Below, piece after piece: positions 14,052 to 20,439 of a DNA stretch of 21,435 nucleotides; the first letter of the stretch is position 1, and each line of letters starts with the position of its first letter. The stretch covers positions 1 through 21,435 of the forward strand of contig JAAENB010000467.1 of the NCBI GenBank assembly GCA_024224995.1, given 5' to 3'. The position numbers and the translations under genes are program-made. The notes beneath the pieces are model-generated. The model saw nothing but the letters and a program-made list of their open reading frames with translations. It made no database searches and was not told the origin of the DNA. This DNA is from a bacterium. GTDB lineage: Bacteria; Spirochaetota; UBA4802; UBA5550.

Positions 14052-14816
14052 TCACAATATCAGAGCGTCTATAATTCCGTCATTCAATTCTTTGTAATCA
14101 TCATATGGTCTTTTCATATGATAGTCTGAAAAACAGCCATGCCTGATTAAAAATTTCAACTCAGGAGTTAACTCTATATTCATGCAACGATCCAGGCGAT
14201 TAAATCCGGTTTTATCATCATTCAGAATCATCAGATTTCCGCTTTGTTTGTGCCACAAGACAGCCTTTTTATACAAAAAAATCTGGTCAGCTGACCAGCC
14301 TTTGCCTCCATGTATATCGCTGTATTCAATCTGGCCGTACTCAGTTTGTAATGTCTTTACAAGATCGGTCATTGTTTTTATGTCAAATATTTCAGCCCAC
14401 AGGTACGAATGTGCCACATTATAACAGACAGGCAGTTGTCTTTCATGAAGCAGAACATCCCTGTAACTCACGAATTTATCTGTACTTATATCTTTTATGC
14501 TGTCCAGATAATAAGACCTGTTCATAGGAATCATGTCCATATCTGTTATCAGCACTCCCCCTTCACTGTTTAACAGCCCTGGGTATAGCAGTCTTATAAA
14601 CTGGCTTGTAAATCCGGTGCTGATGTTTTTCAGAGGAGCCACTTGAATTAAATCATAGTTTTTTATTTCATCCGGAATTTGGTCACATATAATAATTATG
14701 TGAATTTTTGCTCCGGGCAGAATTTTGTTCCAGGCTTTGACAAACAGAGGTATCATTTTGTAGTAGAGTGAATGTGTGTTTGTCGCGGTTAAAACGTCAG
14801 TGATAATCATTATCAT
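14052..14816 (-). CDS. Putative GT-A-like glycosyltransferase with DxD motif
   Basis: A 254-aa protein that I cannot place in a named family. It begins MIMIITDVLTATNTHSLYY and has a Rossmann-like strand AKIHIIIICDQ (36-46). TDMDMIPMN (91-99) is a strong DxD motif like that of GT8 or other nucleotide-sugar transferases, and GKGWSADQIFLYKK, around residue 177-190, resembles the 'DQ' acceptor-side block of such enzymes. Two in-frame ATGs (14816 and 14810) are possible starts; AGGA lies just ahead of the second. It is on the same strand as the other minus-strand glycan genes, between a fold-back element and the phage-type methyltransferase gene. A role as a glycosyltransferase in the same glycan is inferred from the motif and context. 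Confidence 0.7.
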   Translation of the reverse strand: MIMIITDVLTATNTHSLYYKMIPLFVKAWNKILPGAKIHIIIICDQIPDEIKNYDLIQVAPLKNISTGFTSQFIRLLYPGLLNSEGGVLITDMDMIPMNRSYYLDSIKDISTDKFVSYRDVLLHERQLPVCYNVAHSYLWAEIFDIKTMTDLVKTLQTEYGQIEYSDIHGGKGWSADQIFLYKKAVLWHKQSGNLMILNDDKTGFNRLDRCMNIELTPELKFLIRHGCFSDYHMKRPYDDYKELNDGIIDALIL

Positions 14817-14910
14817 CCTATTATTAAAAACTGCAAAATGAAATGAGTGTAACCTTTTTGAGTTTTAAGTGGAGTTCAAAGCTTGCTTTGTGTAACAAAA
14901 TTGCATTTTT

Positions 14911-14941
14911 ACTGACACTAAAATTGCATTTTAATGTCAGT
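14911..14941 (+). terminator. AT-rich hairpin followed by T-run
   Basis: ACTGACACTAAAAT (14911-14924) pairs with ATTTTAATGTCAGT (14928-14941) with one mismatch (C/T side) and a 3-nt loop, followed by TTTTTT at 14944-14949. The shape fits a terminator read on the plus strand, yet the genes on both sides are on the minus strand. It may instead be a repeat: AAAATTGCATTTT also occurs just before it at 14897-14909. It lies between the methyltransferase gene and the glycan genes, near a possible phage/host boundary. Confidence 0.4.
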
Positions 14942-14956
14942 AATTTTTTCTGTCAA

Positions 14957-15718
14957 TCAAAAATTTAAAACCAGCAATTCTTTCCCTACTGTTCCCTTTC
15001 CTGATGGTGCTGTATAAGTCAGCTTAACCGGTTTGACTTTGAATTTATTAAACACTTTTCTGATTTCAGGTACATCATTAATACTCAGGATAAATTGCCC
15101 TTTGCATTTTTTCAGAATAGCTGCCATTTCTTCAAAATCTGACAGTTCCAATAAATTATGCTTGTAGTAAGGCTTTTTATAGTAAGGTGGATCAATGTAA
15201 AAAAACGTACCATTTCTATCATATCTGGGAATAAAACTCTGATAAGTTAAATTCTCAACAGTCACTTTAGACATCCGGAGATGGACTTCGGATAATTCTT
15301 CTTCCATCCTCATCAAATTAATCCTGGGAAATCTGTCAACAGACACCCCAAAACTCCTGTTTTTTACTCTGCCTGAGAAACAGGTTTTTTGTAAGTAATA
15401 ATATCGAGCGGCTTTTTGGATATCTGTAAGGCCGCCTGCTTCCTGCTGTCTTTTCCAGTCCTCAAAAAGTTCTCGTGATGTCAGCAGCCATTTGAACTGC
15501 TTTACAAACTCCTCCAGGTGATGCTGCAACACTCGGTAAAAAGCAACGAGTTCGCTGTCGAGATCGTTTATGACCTCATACTTAGTTGGTTCCTTTGTAA
15601 AAAACACCCATGCGGCCCCGCAAAAAGGCTCGCAATAAGTGACATGTTTTGGGATCATGTCTGTTATTATTTGTGCCAATTTGCTTTTGCTGCCAATGTA
15701 AGGTAGCGGTGATTTCAT
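14957..15718 (-). CDS. D12-class DNA adenine-N6 methyltransferase (Dam-like)
   Basis: A 253-aa S-adenosylmethionine-dependent methyltransferase predicted to methylate adenine N6 in a short DNA site. The alpha-class order is clear. An N-terminal KSPLPYIGSKSKLA (2-15) leads into the AdoMet-binding motif I CEPFCGAAWVFF (29-40), where the usual third glycine is Ala. Then come INDLDSELVAFYRVL (50-64) and catalytic motif IV DPPY (176-179). The central region (about 65-165) would be the target-recognition domain. Two AAGGAGAATA copies precede ATG 15718, giving a strong or doubled ribosome-binding site. It is last in the tail-gene run, so it is probably a phage-encoded orphan methylase that protects phage DNA. 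No restriction gene is adjacent. Recognition sequence cannot be read; GATC is only the commonest choice. Confidence 0.93.
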   Translation of the reverse strand: MKSPLPYIGSKSKLAQIITDMIPKHVTYCEPFCGAAWVFFTKEPTKYEVINDLDSELVAFYRVLQHHLEEFVKQFKWLLTSRELFEDWKRQQEAGGLTDIQKAARYYYLQKTCFSGRVKNRSFGVSVDRFPRINLMRMEEELSEVHLRMSKVTVENLTYQSFIPRYDRNGTFFYIDPPYYKKPYYKHNLLELSDFEEMAAILKKCKGQFILSINDVPEIRKVFNKFKVKPVKLTYTAPSGKGTVGKELLVLNF

Positions 15719-15750
15719 TTATTCTCCTTTATTCTCCTTAGCTCTGTCAT
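15715..15750 (-). CDS. 11-codon mini-ORF upstream of the methyltransferase
   Basis: ATG 15750 follows a near-ideal GAGGAGG with 8-9 nt spacing and encodes MTELRRIKENK. Its TGA overlaps the methyltransferase ATG, and the reading frame contains the AAGGAGAATA repeats that serve as the methyltransferase ribosome-binding site. It may be a translated leader that couples methyltransferase synthesis to the tail operon. It is too short to judge by composition and could be a chance frame. Confidence 0.4.
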   Translation of the reverse strand: MTELRRIKENK

Positions 15751-15763
15751 TTTTTTCGCCTCC

Positions 15764-16795
15764 TCAATTTACATATTGTGTTAAATAGTAATCAGGCGGA
15801 TATGTGTACTCCGCCGAAATATCAATCTCTATGATATGCTGATGTATCCAATTCGGAAAAAGATACAATTTTCCGTCCGGATACGATATTAATCCGTCTG
15901 ATGAGGCTAAACTGAGACCTGACAGCCACATTACAGAATCATCATCAGGATTGATTCTGTACAAATCGTTGTAAGTATCGCTACGACAGCAATATATACA
16001 GCCGTCCGAACCTGTACAAAAGATATTTGTTTTCAAATTTACAGCACCTATTACGTCTGATATATAATTATCACAACAACGGATATATCTGAACTCGCCT
16101 CCGGTTACAAAATAAATTTTTCCCCCGACACACTGGGACGCCCCGGACACGTCATAAGAAGCGATATAATTATAACTCAGGCTGTTATCCACTTTATATA
16201 TATGATCTCCGAAGAAATAAACATTCCCATTCGATCCCAATCGCAGAGCTTTGCAGTTGTCTGCAAAATTTCGAAATAAATGGAGAGGTGTATCAGTTTC
16301 CGGATCAATCAGCAAGTGATTTTGGTTCCCTGATTTTGCAAGCAGTCTGCCATCAGGTATCTTTGTAAATCCTAGTGAGCCTATTGTGTTTGCTGGAATG
16401 TCAAGAGTATAAAATGTATCTGTATCTGGATTTACAACGAGAACATTCGCTGTATTTCCGGAAGCAAAATAAATTTTTCTGTTATTGGCCAGACAGCCTT
16501 CATTCCACTGTCCGTTGATTGTTGTTCCCAATAAAAAAAATTCTCCGGATGCAGGATCAATTTTGTATATTTTTGTTGATCCGTTTGTGGCATATATATA
16601 TCCATTGCATGCCAGTACAGGACGCCATCGGATTCTTAATTCAGGAACGACTCCTGTTTTATCTGTAGATATCGGGGCGAGAGGAGGATTTTTCAACTTT
16701 ATTTGTTCTGCTACTGCATTATAATAGTCCCACAGTTCAGGTCTTATTAAATCAGCATATCCCGGTTCTGTGGGAATCATCATTTTCGTAATCAT
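15764..16795 (-). CDS. Phage tail-associated seven-repeat beta-propeller protein
   Basis: A 343-aa protein. After a ~55-residue N-terminal part it is built of about seven units of roughly 40 residues, each with an 'NG.IY' or 'DGKLY' strand followed by 'I..IDP.T...'. Units start near 64 (NGYIYAT), 105 (NRKIYFA), 148 (DGRLLAK), 188 (SNGNVYF), 224 (GGKIYFV), 263 (SDGCIYC) and 307 (DGKLYLF). This is the pattern of a seven-bladed propeller such as NHL, Kelch or PQQ-type folds. ATG 16795 overlaps the upstream stop codon (ATGA) with GGAAGA ahead of it; ATG 16813 is an alternative. Its place at the end of the tail genes suggests a tail-tip or receptor-binding part, which is inference. No secretion signal is visible. 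Confidence 0.75.
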   Translation of the reverse strand: MITKMMIPTEPGYADLIRPELWDYYNAVAEQIKLKNPPLAPISTDKTGVVPELRIRWRPVLACNGYIYATNGSTKIYKIDPASGEFFLLGTTINGQWNEGCLANNRKIYFASGNTANVLVVNPDTDTFYTLDIPANTIGSLGFTKIPDGRLLAKSGNQNHLLIDPETDTPLHLFRNFADNCKALRLGSNGNVYFFGDHIYKVDNSLSYNYIASYDVSGASQCVGGKIYFVTGGEFRYIRCCDNYISDVIGAVNLKTNIFCTGSDGCIYCCRSDTYNDLYRINPDDDSVMWLSGLSLASSDGLISYPDGKLYLFPNWIHQHIIEIDISAEYTYPPDYYLTQYVN

Positions 16796-17364
16796 TTTTT
16801 TAAATCTTCCCATTTAATTTTTGATATTTCTTCAGCATCATCTGAAGAATCGATCAGTTTCTGGCATCTTCTTGATTTTTCTTCTATCGGAATAACTCTG
16901 TTTAATACTTTTTCATAACTGTCTAACTCCTTGATCTGTTCGGGACTCATTTTGGATTCGTCTATTCCGCATCTTACTAATTGCAGAGCCTTCCCGATCA
17001 TCACCAGATAATCCCGATCTTCTTCGGAAGGAAACAGTTTACTGACTTCTTCTCTCGCCTCATCTTTGATTTCTTTCTTTTTTCTGTCTCTGATATCTTC
17101 AATAGGGATATTCTTGACAGATATAGTCCGCCTGAAGTTTCCATCTTCGAAATACCAGTTTCCGAAATTAATTATGTGTATTTCAGGATTGTATTCAGGG
17201 GGAAGATCATCTGCCGCCGCCGGATAAAAATTATATTCTGCCAGCCTTTCCGAAGACAGATGGCCCGGATTCATAATCGTTTTTCCCCCGATTTTCAGGA
17301 TGCCGGGAAGCGGTTTCGGTTCTTGGGTTATGTTTCCGTCCTCAACTCTTCCGTACAAATTCAT
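16792..17364 (-). CDS. Phage tail-module protein, unknown, charged helical C-half
   Basis: A 190-aa protein I do not recognise with certainty. The first ~85 residues contain short beta-rich stretches (EIHIINFGNWYFEDGNFRRT at 61-80). The remainder is strongly charged and helical (IRDRKKKEIKDEAREEVSKL from about 90), ending in EEISKIKWEDLKK. Small proteins of this kind between tail-fibre genes are often fibre-assembly chaperones or linker proteins, but that is a guess from position. ATG 17364 overlaps the stop codon of the upstream tail gene (ATGA), and GGAAGGAAA lies directly ahead as ribosome-binding site. The downstream propeller gene overlaps its stop codon in the same way. Confidence 0.7.
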   Translation of the reverse strand: MNLYGRVEDGNITQEPKPLPGILKIGGKTIMNPGHLSSERLAEYNFYPAAADDLPPEYNPEIHIINFGNWYFEDGNFRRTISVKNIPIEDIRDRKKKEIKDEAREEVSKLFPSEEDRDYLVMIGKALQLVRCGIDESKMSPEQIKELDSYEKVLNRVIPIEEKSRRCQKLIDSSDDAEEISKIKWEDLKK

Positions 17365-18335
17365 TTCATTTTCCTTCCTATGTGATGCACGAATCTTTCT
17401 CCTGATGCCCCCTGAAAAAAAAATACAAGGATATCTGTATCAGAACTTAGGGGTGGGAAATTTCCGTAATCAGATTTATATGCCCCTTCCCATGTCAGAG
17501 CGTGATCCCCCCCGGCTGTCAGGTACAATTTCAGGCCGTTTTCGAGTTTCTGCGCAGGCAAATCGCAGATATTTGCAAATCTGACTGTTGCAGGCCCGTC
17601 CACAGTGAGTGACTGCACTTCTCCGTCATCCAGATCAACCAGAATAAGGCCCTCGTCTATCCCCACTGTTATATCTGTACATGCGCCGGATACAGAAATA
17701 TCGTTTACCTGTATTGCCCATATGCCTGTAAAAACAGTCGCATTATTCGGCCCGGGGATGCTGAGATTTTTGATACTGTTGCTTTCGTCAATATATGATA
17801 TTGCAAAATTGACATTGGAAACATCAGAAACACTGCTTATAGTCAGTTCTCTTGGAATGCTGTTCGGAGTGAAATACGGACTGGACGACAGACTGATGTA
17901 TCCCGGAACTGTCGGTGATTGCAATGCAGCTACAGCTACAGCATCAACGGGGCCGGGTTTTGTTCCGTGTTCGCACAAAATTGACTTTGACGCTTTATAC
18001 GTAAAAACAGAATCGCCGGCTTTTTGTAAAAAATAATCCCACATTCCGGCACTCGGACGGCACGAGATAACATCGCCGTTTGTGTAAATCAGCCGCTCAG
18101 TCCCTTCCTGCGCCCGTTTTACTGATATTTTTGAAGTTTCAGTATTGACGGATGTTATTTTCATGATCTCATACATGCCTTCATGCCAGGCGTACACGAT
18201 CATTTCTTCATCTTCAGCCAGATCAATGACAGCGATGTCGTCAGGAGCGATTTCAATGATCTCGCTGTTCGTAAAAACATCTCCGACTATCCTGGAACTC
18301 CATGTATTGTAACATTTGAGTTTTTTTGTAATCAT
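17361..18335 (-). CDS. Phage tail protein (fibre or minor tail protein-like)
   Basis: A 324-aa phage structural protein. The N-terminal 100 residues carry IMKITSVNTETSKISVKRAQEGT (57-79) followed by NGDVI. This matches the 'I..V.G.TLTV.RAQEGT.A..W..GD' motif found in many phage minor tail and tail-collar proteins. The middle (about 125-250) is beta-rich and acidic, as in fibre shafts. The C-terminus ends in a compact block around LTWEGAYKSDYGNFPPL and TDILVFFFQGASGERFVHH, resembling beta-barrel tips of prophage fibre proteins. ATG 18335 overlaps the previous stop (ATGA). It would sit at the tail tip with the neighbouring products. Exact role (fibre, tail-tip connector) is not resolved. Confidence 0.78.
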   Translation of the reverse strand: MITKKLKCYNTWSSRIVGDVFTNSEIIEIAPDDIAVIDLAEDEEMIVYAWHEGMYEIMKITSVNTETSKISVKRAQEGTERLIYTNGDVISCRPSAGMWDYFLQKAGDSVFTYKASKSILCEHGTKPGPVDAVAVAALQSPTVPGYISLSSSPYFTPNSIPRELTISSVSDVSNVNFAISYIDESNSIKNLSIPGPNNATVFTGIWAIQVNDISVSGACTDITVGIDEGLILVDLDDGEVQSLTVDGPATVRFANICDLPAQKLENGLKLYLTAGGDHALTWEGAYKSDYGNFPPLSSDTDILVFFFQGASGERFVHHIGRKMK

Positions 18336-19072
18336 ATTATTTGCTTTATTGAAAACGATACGTTTCTTTCTATGTTTGTTGGAATATCAAATTTCACAGA
18401 GTTTTTTTCGACACGTGCATAATATGCGGACAAAGGCCCTTTGTCATTTTCGCACAGAATGATAATTGCAGGTTCAATCCGAACCTCCTTCAGTTTTGTT
18501 ATGAGTGCCTCATATTGCTCTTTGTCTCGGCGGAATTCGATATCTACTGAAACGATGTCCCTGTTTTTACCTTTTTTACTGGTTTCATGCCCAAAAGACA
18601 AATCATATTCAATTGAATGCTCGTCAAGGCTTGTTGCTGCCCCTTCTGGTTCTTTGAAGGGAATGCCTGTCCATGCTGCATACACTATTCCGACGGCTAT
18701 ATCATTACTGCTTCCTTTTGTCAGGTCAACCTGCACAAAATGTTTGCCTTGCACTTCGTTGTAATCAGTAAGAAATCGGGAAATTGTATATTCCCCGATA
18801 CGACTGTCAGTTTTCCTCAATTCATAATCAAAATCTTGTAATACATTTTTTTCTGAATCCAGTATTTTTATCACGCAATGCTCCCCTTCGATTCCATCCA
18901 AGAGCAAGGTGTTTGCGGTTTCGGATATTTCAAGAATAATGAAACCCGTCTCTCCGTCCGGACTGTATTTAAGCGATACACTCTCCCTGAAAATATTCTC
19001 AGGATAACAGCCTGATATACAGGGAGTGCTCTCGGCTACAGATGTGGCAAGATTAGGATATCCGATTCTCAT
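18332..19072 (-). CDS. Phage tail-module protein, likely tail-tip or baseplate component
   Basis: A 246-aa protein without a family I can name. It begins RIGYPNLATSVAES and continues as a beta-rich N-domain (about 25-135, including GFIILEISETANTLLLDGIE at 43-62). A second domain (about 150-246) contains DIVSVDIEFRRDKEQYEALI and ends with a strand VSFSIKQII. Two beta domains of this size are common in tail-tip proteins that follow the tape measure gene in siphophages. ATG 19072 overlaps the preceding gene by 20 bp. The gene order (tape measure, small protein, 407-aa protein, this gene, fibre-like gene) supports a tail-tip role, which remains inferred. Confidence 0.72.
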   Translation of the reverse strand: MRIGYPNLATSVAESTPCISGCYPENIFRESVSLKYSPDGETGFIILEISETANTLLLDGIEGEHCVIKILDSEKNVLQDFDYELRKTDSRIGEYTISRFLTDYNEVQGKHFVQVDLTKGSSNDIAVGIVYAAWTGIPFKEPEGAATSLDEHSIEYDLSFGHETSKKGKNRDIVSVDIEFRRDKEQYEALITKLKEVRIEPAIIILCENDKGPLSAYYARVEKNSVKFDIPTNIERNVSFSIKQII

Positions 19073-20276
19073 ATACAGGCACTCCTTTTCCGGTTATAGT
19101 CAGCATTTCTGCTCTCGGATCGTATGATATCCCCTCTGCATTTATGGATGTCTTTATCGTGGAATTCCCACGGTCAAACGCAAAAACTATTTCTTGCATT
19201 GGAAGTGGAAATTCTTCAAAATTTTTACGCGGTATATTCATCACGAATTCCTCCATCTCCAGATACGTCAATATTTCGGCAATCCGATTGTCAACATCTG
19301 CTTTCCCGATATTGAAAACATTAACAGCCTCTTCTTTTCCTGCCTGCTTTCTTTTTCCGAAAATATAGGAATTATAGGGGATATCCCTCAGCACTGAGTC
19401 ACCGTTGTCATCTGTTGTAATTTCGGGTACAACCCAGTCGGCTGTCAATATTTTTATGCGTTCTGTCACGTCGTAATCAGGAGGCACAAATGAATATTTT
19501 TCCAATTCGGTAATGCCGTTATTCTGTCTCATGTCTATCAATCGTAATGTGCCGTTAATAATATAAAATCTGTACATGCAATACCAGGAAACTTTTTCCA
19601 AAAAATCCATAGTCATTACATTTCCCGATATGACAGTATCTATCGGTATGTCGGCTCCGTGTATATTTTCCAATATCAGCCCGAGCCTTTCGCATCCCCA
19701 CACAAATATGTCAGCAAGCGTTTTTCTGGTGCCGGTGCCGCTCCATGTAAGGCCGCCTCTTATCGGAGATGTTCGTGTTATGGTGCCATCTCCGTTATCT
19801 ATCCAATTATTATCAATAACTGTTACAACCTCCCTGAATTCATATGCATGCCAGCCTGTACCGATTTCTCCCTCGAAATCAGCTTTGTAGTATGTTTGGC
19901 TCCCGTTTCTGTCTGGTGCTCGCTGAGGTTCCATATGTTCGACCCGACCGAAACTCATTGGAATAAAACAGTCATTTCCGTTTTCATCAGTCGCACTGTT
20001 TAATGCCATTGACGAAAGGTTTTGCTTCCAGACTTCGTATTCAAGATACGTTGCCCTGGATCGTTTCCATAATATCGTCCCGTCATACAAATCAAACCCA
20101 TTATCAAGTTTAAGTTTTATCCTGCATTCGTCGGGAGGTTTATTATTTGTTTCCGGAGCGTCAAATGCTTCCAGATCAAATTGTATGTATCCGTAAGAAC
20201 AAGTTATTTGTCCTGATTCCTTCGTACTGCTGAAACTTAAGTTTGGAACATTCAGTATGTGTTCAAGATAATTCAT
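19053..20276 (-). CDS. Phage tail or baseplate protein, hub-like
   Basis: A 407-aa phage structural protein. The region 183-250 (TRKTLADIFVWGCERLGLIL, then NVMTMDFLEKVSWYCMYRFY and INGTLRLIDM) resembles the segment of T4 gp27 or Mu gp44-type hub proteins where a domain measuring 'localised field' geometry precedes a 'dG.L.l.d' strand. This is a pattern similarity, not a confirmed hit. The N-terminal 130 residues are beta-rich, and 320-407 form a second compact part ending VPVYENRIS. The gene starts 13 bp inside the end of the upstream 58-aa gene and its end overlaps the next gene, so all are co-translated. It is second after the tape measure gene, where hub, tail-tip or tail-associated proteins usually occur. 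Confidence 0.72.
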   Translation of the reverse strand: MNYLEHILNVPNLSFSSTKESGQITCSYGYIQFDLEAFDAPETNNKPPDECRIKLKLDNGFDLYDGTILWKRSRATYLEYEVWKQNLSSMALNSATDENGNDCFIPMSFGRVEHMEPQRAPDRNGSQTYYKADFEGEIGTGWHAYEFREVVTVIDNNWIDNGDGTITRTSPIRGGLTWSGTGTRKTLADIFVWGCERLGLILENIHGADIPIDTVISGNVMTMDFLEKVSWYCMYRFYIINGTLRLIDMRQNNGITELEKYSFVPPDYDVTERIKILTADWVVPEITTDDNGDSVLRDIPYNSYIFGKRKQAGKEEAVNVFNIGKADVDNRIAEILTYLEMEEFVMNIPRKNFEEFPLPMQEIVFAFDRGNSTIKTSINAEGISYDPRAEMLTITGKGVPVYENRIS

Positions 20277-20439
20277 CAGTATACGGTTTCATCGTCATAT
20301 ATCGGACATTTCCAATATATGCATTTTCATCCTCCCCTCCGCCGAATTCAATTGCTCCCCATTCATGCAGCCCGAACATGCCGACGGATTCTTTTTTTTC
20401 TACTTCTGATACTTCCGTTATGATAGCTACGATACTCAT
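20263..20439 (-). CDS. Small phage tail-module protein, 58 aa
   Basis: A complete short gene coding MSIVAIITEVSEVEKK, then a central GLHEWGAIEFGGGEDENAYI, then GNVRYMTMKPYTDELS. ATG 20439 overlaps the stop codon of the tape-measure gene (ATGA), and the end overlaps the 407-aa tail gene by 14 bp, so removing it would leave the only real gap in this gene chain. Its glycine- and acid-rich centre and lack of membrane segments suggest a small soluble tail component or assembly factor. No family is recognised. Confidence 0.7.
   Translation of the reverse strand: MSIVAIITEVSEVEKKESVGMFGLHEWGAIEFGGGEDENAYIGNVRYMTMKPYTDELS

Noticed and set aside
14957..15718. Methyltransferase as half of a restriction-modification system
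   Set aside because: No adjacent restriction-like gene; the neighbours are tail genes and glycosyltransferases, so an orphan phage methylase fits better.
16792..18335. Possible diversity-generating retroelement target in the fibre-like genes
   Set aside because: No reverse transcriptase and no template/variable repeat pair was seen in the window.
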